This document shows, piece by piece, positions 1 through 8,729 of a stretch of DNA of 15,932 nucleotides (position 1 is its first letter; the number at the start of each line of letters is the position of its first letter). The stretch comes from JBBRDU01 sp038203615 (GTDB lineage Bacteria; Verrucomicrobiota; Verrucomicrobiia; Chthoniobacterales; UBA10450). Under the pieces are notes generated by a model that had not been told where the DNA came from, ran no database searches, and saw only the letters and a list, made by a program, of their open reading frames with translations. Where the stretch lies: the NCBI GenBank assembly GCA_038203615.1, contig JBBRDU010000066.1, positions 1 to 15,932 of the forward strand, written 5' to 3'. A program made the position numbers and the translations under genes.

Positions 1-1250
<1,250 letters not shown>

Positions 1251-1698
1251 CCGCGGGCGGGCTCACCCAGGGCATCTCGCACGGGCGGCGCCACGTGAAG
1301 AAGAGGAGTCGAATCTCAACAGTTGCCCTGTAATCATTTCTTTGCTCGGCAACACGAGCCCGTTCAACGTTGATCTGCTTAAACTTGTTCAAGGATCAGA
1401 TGTTCCTTGCTTCGGCAAACAGATGAATTCGGGGCGGACGGAATTGTTCTCGGCGATGGCTATTGGTTTTGTGGTGAGATTCATTGCCAACTGTAGAGCC
1501 GTTAGGCTAGGTGCCAGCAAAATTGCCAGCAAACGGTAGTGAAAGATTCCGCCCAAGTAGCGACAGAGTTGGCTTGAGTACCCAAGCAAGCCGTGCTTAA
1601 ATTGGCCTAACAAACGGGGAAGACAGCGCCGAATCCTACCTCTGGAGCCATGCGCTAGTCGCGCTGTCGTTGCCTCGATCGGTCGAGGCGTCTTTGCT
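1251..1698. other. Gene-free stretch between the surface protein and the minus-strand operon
   Basis: These 448 bp hold only overlapping small open frames of 65-89 codons on both strands, with no recognisable protein, no good ribosome binding site and no homopolymer-tailed terminator directly after the TAG at 1250. Base composition is lower in GC than the operon that follows. The only clear structures are the stem-loops at 1622-1689, listed separately. I see no tRNA or other RNA gene. Confidence 0.6.
1622..1689 (-). terminator. Tandem stem-loops after the 3' end of the seven-gene operon
   Basis: A perfect 7-bp stem with a 4-base loop (GCCTCGA, loop TCGG, TCGAGGC) lies at 1672-1689, ten bases past the glycosyltransferase stop on the minus strand. 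Further on in that direction an 8-bp inverted repeat (GACAGCGC at 1622-1629, GCGCTGTC at 1661-1668) encloses 31 bases. Position suits transcription termination or 3'-end protection of the operon. There is no proper T-run after the first stem on the minus strand, so it is not a textbook intrinsic terminator and could instead be a REP-like palindrome. Confidence 0.4.
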
Positions 1699-2433
1699 TT
1701 ATCCGGAGCTTTGGACCGAGGCTGGGCGCAGACGCGCTTTTCGAAAAGCGAGCGTCATAAACATCCAGAGGACCTGCCAGCCGTCGCGGAATGTTTTCAG
1801 GTGCGGCGGGCTATGTTTTCTTCCATCGCGTTGGAAGGCAATCGGCACTTCCACGATGGAAGCGCCGAGGAGACTCGCCTTGATCACCATCTCGGCCGCA
1901 AATGACATCCCGGATGCCTGCGGTTCGAGTCGCATGTAGACATCGCGCGTAAATCCGCGCATCCCGCAGTTTACATCGTGAATCGGAACGCCAAACCACC
2001 AACGCGTCATGAGCGAGAACATGGGATTGCCCAGCCATCGGTGCAGAAATGGCATAGCCCCCGGCTCCATCGTCCCGCCGCCGGAAGGCATTCGACAACC
2101 CATCACGAGGTCGTACCCCTCCTGCAACTTCGCCAGGAAAAGCGGGATATGGCGGAAATCGTAACTGCCGTCTGCGTCCCCCATGATAATGAACGCGCCG
2201 GTGCTCGCGCGAATTCCGCCATCGAGAGCACTGCCATATCCTCTGGCCTCAATCCACACAACCCGCGCGCCGGCGGCGCTGGCCAACTCCTGCGATCGAT
2301 CCGTGCTTCCGTTATCGACCACGACCACTTCGCCTTCGATTCCGAGCGCCTTGATCGTGCGCCGGGCGGCTCCGACACACTCCGCGATCGTGTCGCTTTC
2401 ATTCAGGCATGGAATCACGACGCTGAGTTTCAT
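1699..2433 (-). CDS. Family 2 glycosyltransferase (DPM1/dolichol-phosphate sugar transferase-like), soluble
   Basis: The protein has 244 residues. Its GT-A fold is shown by the start KLSVVIPCLNE, the nucleotide-sugar motif DNGSTD (40-45), the metal-binding GDADGSYDF with its DxD (85-93), and the later GMRGFTRD and HLKTFRDGW (211-219). These resemble enzymes that move glucose or mannose from a nucleotide sugar to a polyprenyl phosphate. Many relatives carry C-terminal membrane helices after the TFRDGW motif; here the chain ends about 25 residues later. The ATG at 2433 is chosen because it overlaps the BshA stop (ATGA) and puts VVIPCLNE at residue 5. A longer open frame upstream only shadows bshA. 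It is the last gene of the operon, so it may act on the GlcNAc-malate type product or on an unrelated lipid carrier. The acceptor cannot be told from sequence. Confidence 0.85.
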   Translation of the reverse strand: MKLSVVIPCLNESDTIAECVGAARRTIKALGIEGEVVVVDNGSTDRSQELASAAGARVVWIEARGYGSALDGGIRASTGAFIIMGDADGSYDFRHIPLFLAKLQEGYDLVMGCRMPSGGGTMEPGAMPFLHRWLGNPMFSLMTRWWFGVPIHDVNCGMRGFTRDVYMRLEPQASGMSFAAEMVIKASLLGASIVEVPIAFQRDGRKHSPPHLKTFRDGWQVLWMFMTLAFRKARLRPASVQSSG

Positions 2434-3572
2434 CCGGCGGGCGGCTCCCGTTTTGACACGACTCTCTGATAGAGCGCCTCGTATTCTTGCAAAACGCGTT
2501 CGGCCGAAAATTTCTCGGTCACATAAGCGCGCCCCTGCTGGCCGAGGCGGCGGGCCAGATCCGGCGAATCGACCAATGCATCCAGACCCGCGGCCATGGC
2601 CGAGACATCGGGAAACGGGTAGAGCGGACACGAATCCCCCACCACCTCGGGAATCCCACCCACGCTGAAAGCAGCGATTGGTTTCCTGTAAAATAGTGTT
2701 TCCAGGATGCTGAGGCCGAAACTTTCGTATTCCGATGTGTAAAGCCCGGCGTCGGCTGCTTCCAGATACTCTTCCACCGCCGAGGAATTTTGGCGGACAA
2801 TCACTCGATCTTGCAAACCGAGCTCATGGATCATTGCCGTATACGGATCGAGCGAACCGCCCGCCAGGATCAAGAGCCGGACGCGATCGCGATTTCGCAT
2901 GAGTGAAAGCGTTTTTAGCAACAGGTCGATCCGTTTGACCGGCCGCATATTCGACATGTGCAGAACGAGGAATTCATCCGTTATGCCTAATTCTTCGCGA
3001 ACCTGGGCCCGACTCCGGCTCACCGGGCGCGGCACAAAGAAATTCGGAATGACTTCAATGTCGCGCTGCAGATTAAAAATTTCATAAGTCTGCTGCCGCA
3101 GGCTGTCGGAAACAGCGGTGACTGCATCGGAGTGAGACAAGGCATGTTCAATGGCGGCGCGATAACCCGGATCTTGTCCGAGCAAAGTCGTGTCAGTGCC
3201 ATGCAATGTGGTGACGATGCGCGGGGCGGCCGGTCCCAGCATCTGGTCGGCCAGGCACGCGGCCAGGGCATGCGGAATGGCATAGTGCACATGAAACAGA
3301 TCGAGATTTCGCGCGCGCGCGACTTCCGCCATTTTCACAGCGAGCGGCAAAGTATAGTCGGGACAAGGGAACAGGCTGTGATGCGCGACGTTCACTTGAT
3401 GAAAATAAAGTCGGGGACTGGGCAGCTCCAACCGAACCGGCCGGGCATAACTAAAAAAGTGCACTTCATGACCGCGCCGGGCCAGTTCGGAGCCGAGAGC
3501 CGTGGCCAGAATGCCGCTCCCGCCGATCAAGGGGAAACAGGCGATGCCTATTCTGAGCCGCGGGAGTTCCAT
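2430..3572 (-). CDS. bshA: N-acetyl-alpha-D-glucosaminyl L-malate synthase BshA (GT4 family)
   Basis: The enzyme joins GlcNAc from UDP-GlcNAc to L-malate, the first step of bacillithiol synthesis, in the cytosol. The 380 residues match the usual family length. Visible motifs are the GGSG loop (17-20) after RIGIACFP, HVHYAIPHA (94-102), LHGTD (123-127), VSDSLRQQT (154-162), MSNMRPVKR (206-214) and the GT4 donor-site signature EYESFGLSILE (281-291). The pairing of HVHYAIPHA with RPVKR is characteristic of BshA rather than of a general GT4 enzyme. The ATG at 3572 is preferred because RIGIACFP then starts at residue 7 and the start shares its A with the upstream stop (TGATG). A 41-residue Arg-rich extension upstream overlaps the previous gene and is rejected. 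The 3' end overlaps the glycosyltransferase start by ATGA, so the two should be translated together. Confidence 0.92.
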   Translation of the reverse strand: MELPRLRIGIACFPLIGGSGILATALGSELARRGHEVHFFSYARPVRLELPSPRLYFHQVNVAHHSLFPCPDYTLPLAVKMAEVARARNLDLFHVHYAIPHALAACLADQMLGPAAPRIVTTLHGTDTTLLGQDPGYRAAIEHALSHSDAVTAVSDSLRQQTYEIFNLQRDIEVIPNFFVPRPVSRSRAQVREELGITDEFLVLHMSNMRPVKRIDLLLKTLSLMRNRDRVRLLILAGGSLDPYTAMIHELGLQDRVIVRQNSSAVEEYLEAADAGLYTSEYESFGLSILETLFYRKPIAAFSVGGIPEVVGDSCPLYPFPDVSAMAAGLDALVDSPDLARRLGQQGRAYVTEKFSAERVLQEYEALYQRVVSKREPPAG

Positions 3573-4339
3573 CACTCGCCTACGTAGGCTTTGCCGGAAT
3601 CGGAAATCGCGTCGCGCTCCACGAAATCCACGCCGGGTCCATCTTCTTTGTTGATATAATTCTGCTCGCTCGCGCCCGAAACGTAGTGGGTGCAAGCAAT
3701 GACGGACTGCATCCAGCGAAAACGGGTGTCGCGCGTTGGGCTGATCTGCCGCCGCTCATAACCGGAGCAGGGCACTTCCACAAATCGGTCCCCTCCCTGG
3801 TGCAGCCAGAGCTTCTCATCACGGCAACGGGCCCGCACGATTTCTCCTTCGAAAGGCACATCCACAAAGTAGTCATCGACCGGCGTGGCCCGTTCGCGAA
3901 AGGCGGGATCGCTCGAGCGCATCACCCGGATCCCTTCGAGCAATTCCATGCGGCCGTACATTTCCAGGCAGAACTCAGCCACGTTCGAACTGGTCGCAGC
4001 TTTGAAATGTTCCACCAGCTCCGGGTTGACGTAAGCCGGCAGCTGTCGCGCCGTTTTCTCTTTCCAGGCCGGCCCCACCCGCTTGAGGTAGAGCGGCGAG
4101 AATTGTTTTTGAATCTTGTTCTCGAACTCGAAGTTCAGGGCCACTTCCCTGTCACCCCGCCGTTCCCGCAGGACCGTCAGCGTCTCCCGCGGATCGTGAT
4201 CGCTATCGTGGTAAAAAAACACCATCTCGCCACCAATCCCTTTTTGCAGACGCCGCGCCGTAAAAATCTTGGCGGCGAGGAATCGTTTCGGAAAAATTCC
4301 GCAAGGTTGCTGGCCGAAACAGATAACGGGATAATTCAT
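3572..4339 (-). CDS. Short BshC-like protein (putative cysteine-adding enzyme of bacillithiol synthesis)
   Basis: The protein has 255 residues and no signal peptide or membrane segment. Compared from memory with B. subtilis BshC, three landmarks occur in the same order: GQQ..GIF (9-16, as in BshC GQQAGLL), VFFYHDSDHD (40-49, as in FWVAGEDHD), and HYVSGASEQNY (218-228, as in AFIAGPGEINY). A stretch KLWLHQGGDRFVEV (176-189) parallels the FYEYEDERFLIE part that precedes the last landmark. BshC is about 540 residues; this protein lacks the C-terminal coiled-coil half and parts of the middle. BshC adds cysteine to GlcN-malate, the last step of bacillithiol synthesis. The gene lies directly before bshA with a TGATG junction, which supports a role in the same pathway. 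The start at 4339 leaves 15 bases after the symporter stop. The BshC assignment is inference from motifs and context; a diverged protein with another nucleophile is possible. Confidence 0.55.
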   Translation of the reverse strand: MNYPVICFGQQPCGIFPKRFLAAKIFTARRLQKGIGGEMVFFYHDSDHDPRETLTVLRERRGDREVALNFEFENKIQKQFSPLYLKRVGPAWKEKTARQLPAYVNPELVEHFKAATSSNVAEFCLEMYGRMELLEGIRVMRSSDPAFRERATPVDDYFVDVPFEGEIVRARCRDEKLWLHQGGDRFVEVPCSGYERRQISPTRDTRFRWMQSVIACTHYVSGASEQNYINKEDGPGVDFVERDAISDSGKAYVGE

Positions 4340-4354
4340 GGTAAGCCGCGCAGA

Positions 4355-6040
4355 TCATACTACGGGCACCGGGTCGGCGCCGCCGAAGATCAAGCGCTGC
4401 AGGATCGGGGCGCAAACGAGAACCGCCACGCACCCGATCACGTTGTACCAGAGATATCCAATGTTCGTGGTAAAGAAGAGGAGAAAGACGAGGGCCTGGG
4501 CGAGGAGCGCAGCCACGAAAACAGCGGAGCCGCGCACGGTTCGGATGAAAAACGCCACCAAAAAAAGCCCGAGGATGCTGCCGTAAAAAACGGAACCGAG
4601 AATGTTACCGGCTTCGATCAGGTTCTCCACCAAGTTGGCGAACGAGGCGACGCCGATGGCGACCAGGCCCCAGGCAGCGGTCAGCACCTGAGTGGCAATG
4701 ACGTAGTGATGATCCGTCGCGCTCGGTCGAATGAGCGGCCGGTAGAAATCGATCGCGGTGGTGGACCCGAGCGCGTTCAGCGTGGCGGCGGTGGCCGACA
4801 TGGTGGCGCAAAGGATCACGGCCACAAGCAGACCGACAATTCCATGCGGCATTTGCTGAAGAATGAACGTGATAAAGACGTAGTCGGACTCTTTGCTCTT
4901 CGGATCGGCGCCCGCCTGATCGAGCACCTTTTTGGTTTGCTGGCGGAGGTCATGCGCACGCGCATCCAATTGACGCAACCGCGCCACCTCCGGCTCGGAT
5001 AATTCCCCGGAGGTCGCGCGGAGGGCGGCCCGTTTCTCTTCGAACACCTGGTCGGCTTGCATCTGCAAGGCCTGCAACTGCGGAGCCCAGCCATGCTCCG
5101 CCGCGCGCTCGTAGGCGGGTCGATTGAAATAAGTGGGAGGCTTCTCAAATTGATAGAACATGAAGACCATCGCGCCGAGCAGAAGAATGAGGAACTGCAT
5201 TGGCACTTTCACGACCGCGTTGAAGAGAAGGCCGAAGCGGCTCGACTTGATCGAGTCGCCCGCCAGGTAGCGCTGAACCTGGGATTGATCCGCCCCGAAG
5301 TAGGAGAGGGCGAGGAAAAATCCTCCGACGATGCCGGACCAAAAAGTATAGCGCTTGTGCGGATCGACCGAGAAATCGACCGCCTGCAGTTTTCCCAGTT
5401 TTCCTGCAACCGAGAGCGCATGTCCGAAGGAAATCTCGGGCGCCAATCTGTAAATGACGACCAGAAACGCGATGACCATGCCAACCAGGATGACCATCAT
5501 CTGGTAGCGTTGCGTCAGGCTGACGATCTTGGTGCCGCCGGCCACGGTGTAAATAATGACCAACCCGCCGGCCAGCCAGATGGTCAGATCCAATCGCCAT
5601 CCGAGCAGAGCCGACAGGATAATGGCCGGCGCGTAGATGGTGATCCCGGCGGCGAGGCCGCGTTGCACGAGGAACAAGAAGGCGCCGAGCAACTGCGTTT
5701 TGCGATCAAACCGCTGACCGAGATACTGGTAGGCGGTGTAAACTTTTAGCTTTTGATAAATCGGGACGAAGACGGCGCAAACCACCACGAGCGCGAGCGG
5801 TTGGCCAAAATAATTTTGAATGAATCCGAGGCCGCTCTCGTAGGCCTGGCCCGGCATGGAAAGAAAAGTGATGGGGCCCGCCTGCGTGGCCAGAACGGAC
5901 AAACCGATCGTGCCCCAGCGAATACTGGCGTCTCCCTTGAGGTACTGGCCGAGCGAGGCGTCGCCGCGGGTCCGCCAGAGCCCGTAGAGCGGGATCGCCA
6001 GGATAGTGACGAGCAGGACGAGATAATCGAGCCGGCTCAC
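4355..6040 (-). CDS. Sodium:solute symporter (SSS family)
   Basis: The 561 residues form a polytopic inner-membrane protein with about 13 hydrophobic segments. SSS-family marks are ATQAGPITFLSMPGQAYESG (51-70), DQSQVQRYLA (251-260) and SATAATLNALGSTTAIDFYRP (about 415-435). It should import a small organic solute with Na+. Odd is a hydrophilic insert of about 85 residues (300-385) rich in Glu, Arg and Ala with coiled-coil character, between two membrane segments. The start is GTG at 6040, overlapping the stop of the 41-residue gene (GTGA), which fits SRLDYLVLLVTILAIP as the first helix. The substrate is not readable from sequence. A sugar or a glycoside released by the neighbouring PIG-L protein would suit the context. 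Fifteen bases separate it from the BshC-like gene. Confidence 0.9.
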   Translation of the reverse strand: MSRLDYLVLLVTILAIPLYGLWRTRGDASLGQYLKGDASIRWGTIGLSVLATQAGPITFLSMPGQAYESGLGFIQNYFGQPLALVVVCAVFVPIYQKLKVYTAYQYLGQRFDRKTQLLGAFLFLVQRGLAAGITIYAPAIILSALLGWRLDLTIWLAGGLVIIYTVAGGTKIVSLTQRYQMMVILVGMVIAFLVVIYRLAPEISFGHALSVAGKLGKLQAVDFSVDPHKRYTFWSGIVGGFFLALSYFGADQSQVQRYLAGDSIKSSRFGLLFNAVVKVPMQFLILLLGAMVFMFYQFEKPPTYFNRPAYERAAEHGWAPQLQALQMQADQVFEEKRAALRATSGELSEPEVARLRQLDARAHDLRQQTKKVLDQAGADPKSKESDYVFITFILQQMPHGIVGLLVAVILCATMSATAATLNALGSTTAIDFYRPLIRPSATDHHYVIATQVLTAAWGLVAIGVASFANLVENLIEAGNILGSVFYGSILGLFLVAFFIRTVRGSAVFVAALLAQALVFLLFFTTNIGYLWYNVIGCVAVLVCAPILQRLIFGGADPVPVV

Positions 6041-6162
6041 AGGAACCGGATGGTGAAGAAGTAGAGCAACATCACTTCGAAGACAAAGAGAGCGAGCGCG
6101 AGGCCATAGGCCTTCCGCCAGGACCGGGCGTCGGCCGCGGTCGCTTCGTCAGAGATTTTCAT
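6037..6162 (-). CDS. 41-residue single-helix membrane protein, probable symporter partner
   Basis: The short frame begins MKISDEATAADARSWRKAYG and continues into one strong hydrophobic helix (about 19-40) ending FFTIRFL. The acidic/basic head and the single helix fit a small inner-membrane protein with its N terminus in the cytoplasm. Its ATG overlaps the PIG-L stop (ATGA at 6162-6159) and its TGA overlaps the symporter GTG (GTGA at 6040-6037). Both junctions are tight, which argues strongly for a real gene. Small helices encoded just before SSS transporters are known in several phyla; I do not recognise a named family here. Its likely job is to assist folding or activity of the symporter (inference). 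Confidence 0.7.
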   Translation of the reverse strand: MKISDEATAADARSWRKAYGLALALFVFEVMLLYFFTIRFL

Positions 6163-8666
6163 TTTGCTCCCAGCGAAACCATATTCGCAAACAATCGATA
6201 CGCACCAGGAACTCCGGCCGGCAATTGCCGGAACCACGAATACCCAGTGTAAACAAAATAACCCTGGCCGGATTTGGCGACTAATAAACCGCCGTCGAGC
6301 GGTTTTTCTTTCGGATCGTTGCACGACAGGATTGGCACCCAGGCTGGGTCCCATTTGTTCGGGAAATAAAGGCCGCGTTCCTGCACCCAGCCTTCAAAAT
6401 CTTTCGCCGTGATCTTGTTCGGCGTGGTCATGAGCGGGTGGTCCGGCGCCAGGATGCGAACTTCCGCATTCTCGTCCGTCACGCGATCGCGCGAAATCTC
6501 CATCGGATAGGGCCCGATCTCCTTGGTCTTCAAATCCGCCGTAGTATTATATTGTGCGATCACGACTCCCCCGTTCTTCACGTAGTCGAGGAGCTGCGGC
6601 AGCCAGGTCGAGATGCGGTCCTGCGTGTTGTAAGCGCGAATCCCGAGCACGACTGCGCTGAACTGGCTGAGATTCCGCGCCACGATATCACCTTCACCGA
6701 GCTTTTTGACGGTGTAGCCGATCTCTTCGAGAGCCTCGGGGATATCATCGCCCGCCCCTGGAATGTAGGCGATGAGATGCCCTTTTTTGCGGATGTCGGC
6801 GTGCACCATGCGGGATTCGGCCGGCGGCATTAACACGTGAACCCCGATGTGCGGATAGGAAATTCGCACGTGCGAAAAAGAAAAATCAGCGCCGCCGGCG
6901 GAGACCACGGCGCTGAGTTTTGCTTCCCCCGGTTGCGCGGGCGGCTTGACCGTGAAGGTCGCATTCGCTTCGGCATCGGCGTTCTTCAGATCGAGCGGGA
7001 TCGACGCCGGCTCGATCAACCACCCAGCCGGCGCGGTCAGTTTCAACTCTCCCTTCACCGCCCCGGTCGTGGCGGTCACCCGCACTTTCACCTGTTTCGG
7101 CTGAGTATCGGGGAAGACGAGGACGCTGTTGGCAAAATCGGCGAAGGCGGGCGGCGCAATCACGAGCGACTGCCGCAACTCTCCCGCCACCGGGTCCACC
7201 GTTCGATATTTGGTGTTCAGCGTGAAACGGAATTCCTGGCCGTTGATTTTGAGCAGGACTTCCGCTGGAAAATGCGGCGGGTTTTCAGGGAGCCCGATCA
7301 ACTTTGGATCAGCCACCGCAAAGGTGCCGAGCGTACCGGGTTGGCGCAGCCAGTACGGTTGCGAATACGGTGTGTTCGCCGGCACGGTGGGGCTGAATTC
7401 CTTGGAGACCAATTCATCCTCCGGCAACGGCAACTCCATTTGCTGAACAGCGTTCGACACGGGAAAGCGCACTTCGCGCAACTCGATCGGAACGTTCGAC
7501 CGATTGATCGCCTCTATTTTTACCGCCAGCGTTTGACCGGGAGTGACGGTGGCGACCGCGGTGGACGCTTCGATGTGCAGGCCGAGACACGCCGCGATGG
7601 CTTGATCGAGTTCGGCCCGCTTTTGCGGAACCCAGTCATCTTCGTGTAATCGGTCGAGCGCCTGGCGCGCTCCCAACAGAGCGGGCAGCGAAGCGGCGGG
7701 GTCGGATGGACGAAACTCGGAAATCACCTGGCCGATCTTGGCCGCCACTTCCTCCGCATGGGGCACGCGGGCCCAGGTGGTATTGACGCCCTCGAAGAGC
7801 GCGCCGGTCACGGCCTGGCCCGCGAGGGGTTTGAAATATTCTTTGCGCGCGCCGCGCCGGGGCGGGCTGCCGACGCCCTGGCTCTTATGCATGCTGACAC
7901 TGATCGCCGCGATCTCGGTGTAGGCTTTGCCCAGGAGAGGGTTGAACCCGCCCGCCTCCAAGGTCGTTAGGCCAGCCGGATCGAAGGGAATATTGCGGTT
8001 CGAGAAAAAGAAGGGCGACGTATTCCAAACCAGCCGGAACGGTTGCCATGTCTTCGTCAGGGATAATTGCTCGGGAAACCGGTGGGCATCAGCGGCCGCC
8101 GGAAACGCTTCCTGCGCCAGGATGGCCGAGGCGGTGTGGTGCCCGTGCGTCAGCCCATCGTCCGGACTAAACCGCGTCACCACCACGTCCGGGCGGAACT
8201 CGCGCATGACCCACACGACGTCTGCCAGGATCTTGTCGTGACCCCAGATGCGAAGCGTTTCGTCGGCCGTTTTGGAAAAACCAAAATCGACGGCACGCGT
8301 AAAAAACTGTTGTCCATGATCCACCTGGCGGGCGGCCAGCAGTTCTTCCGTTCGAATGACCCCGAGTTTTTCGCGCAGCTCCGAGCCGATTAGATTCTGT
8401 CCACCGTCGCCCCGTGTCACCGAGAGATAAGCGGTCTCGTAAAGCGATCCGTTAGACCACAAGGCGATCAGGTTGGTATTTTCGTCGTCGGGATGGGCCG
8501 CCAAATATAGAACGCGTCCGAGCACATTCAGCTTTTGCAGAGCGAGTTGAATCTCGCTCCCATTCATCGACTCGGGAAAGAGCGGCGGAGCGCTCGTCGC
8601 GAAAGCGAAAGGCCCCAGGAGCGAGACGATCGCCGACGCGCTCAGGATGAACCGGCGGCCCTTCAC
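6159..8666 (-). CDS. Exported PIG-L/LmbE-family deacetylase with C-terminal glutamine-amidotransferase-like domain
   Basis: The protein has 835 residues. Residues 1-26 form a signal peptide (basic KGRR, hydrophobic core, AxA-like end), so it should be periplasmic or surface-bound. Residues 50-260 form the PIG-L fold with the zinc motif AHPDDEN (57-63), TRGDGGQN (84-91), RTEEL (105-109) and GHHTAS (175-180). The middle is beta-rich and resembles NEW3/Ig-like modules. The last 200 residues (VLGIRAYNT, GGVVIAQYNTT, DHPLMTTPNKI) resemble the ThuA/class I glutamine-amidotransferase-like fold. PIG-L enzymes remove N-acetyl groups from GlcNAc-type glycosides; BshB and MshB belong to the family but are cytosolic and about 230 residues long. 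The start is GTG at 8666. The SD-like AAGGA at 8699-8695 serves a 9-codon mini-frame whose stop overlaps this GTG. The 3' end overlaps the next gene by ATGA. The domain call is firm; the substrate is unknown. Confidence 0.85.
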   Translation of the reverse strand: MKGRRFILSASAIVSLLGPFAFATSAPPLFPESMNGSEIQLALQKLNVLGRVLYLAAHPDDENTNLIALWSNGSLYETAYLSVTRGDGGQNLIGSELREKLGVIRTEELLAARQVDHGQQFFTRAVDFGFSKTADETLRIWGHDKILADVVWVMREFRPDVVVTRFSPDDGLTHGHHTASAILAQEAFPAAADAHRFPEQLSLTKTWQPFRLVWNTSPFFFSNRNIPFDPAGLTTLEAGGFNPLLGKAYTEIAAISVSMHKSQGVGSPPRRGARKEYFKPLAGQAVTGALFEGVNTTWARVPHAEEVAAKIGQVISEFRPSDPAASLPALLGARQALDRLHEDDWVPQKRAELDQAIAACLGLHIEASTAVATVTPGQTLAVKIEAINRSNVPIELREVRFPVSNAVQQMELPLPEDELVSKEFSPTVPANTPYSQPYWLRQPGTLGTFAVADPKLIGLPENPPHFPAEVLLKINGQEFRFTLNTKYRTVDPVAGELRQSLVIAPPAFADFANSVLVFPDTQPKQVKVRVTATTGAVKGELKLTAPAGWLIEPASIPLDLKNADAEANATFTVKPPAQPGEAKLSAVVSAGGADFSFSHVRISYPHIGVHVLMPPAESRMVHADIRKKGHLIAYIPGAGDDIPEALEEIGYTVKKLGEGDIVARNLSQFSAVVLGIRAYNTQDRISTWLPQLLDYVKNGGVVIAQYNTTADLKTKEIGPYPMEISRDRVTDENAEVRILAPDHPLMTTPNKITAKDFEGWVQERGLYFPNKWDPAWVPILSCNDPKEKPLDGGLLVAKSGQGYFVYTGYSWFRQLPAGVPGAYRLFANMVSLGAK

Positions 8667-8692
8667 AAGGCTGGCCCTGAACGCGCCATCAT
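8663..8692 (-). other. Possible 9-codon leader frame coupled to the PIG-L start
   Basis: ATGATG at 8692-8687 is preceded by AAGGA (8699-8695), five bases from the second ATG. The frame reads MMARSGPAL and stops at TGA 8665-8663, overlapping the GTG start of the PIG-L gene as GTGA. This could load ribosomes for the weak GTG start by termination and re-initiation. It could equally be chance, or mark a one-base indel that splits a longer N terminus. Confidence 0.3.
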
Positions 8693-8729
8693 CGTCCTTC
8701 TTCCCTCGCCCGACCGGCTTGGAGGACTG

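Noticed and set aside
1342..1939. Small open frames on both strands in and near the gap after the surface protein
   Set aside because: They overlap each other, lack ribosome binding sites and resemble no family; those beyond 1699 are shadows of the glycosyltransferase.
2434..2631. 66-residue N-terminal extension of the GT2 gene
   Set aside because: It lies wholly inside bshA, is Arg/Gly-rich without family features, and the ATG at 2433 has the expected ATGA overlap.
3573..3695. 41-residue N-terminal extension of BshA
   Set aside because: It overlaps the BshC-like gene and is Arg-rich; BshA proteins start just before the RIGIACFP strand.
3686..5002. 438-codon plus-strand open frame
   Set aside because: It is antisense to the symporter and the BshC-like gene, with a composition typical of a GC-rich shadow frame.
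6163..6354. 64-residue N-terminal extension of the small membrane protein
   Set aside because: It overlaps the PIG-L 3' end in another frame; the ATG at 6162 has the ATGA coupling and opens a sensible short protein.
6159..8666. Calling the PIG-L protein BshB
   Set aside because: It has a signal peptide and is more than three times the length of BshB; family membership alone does not give that function.
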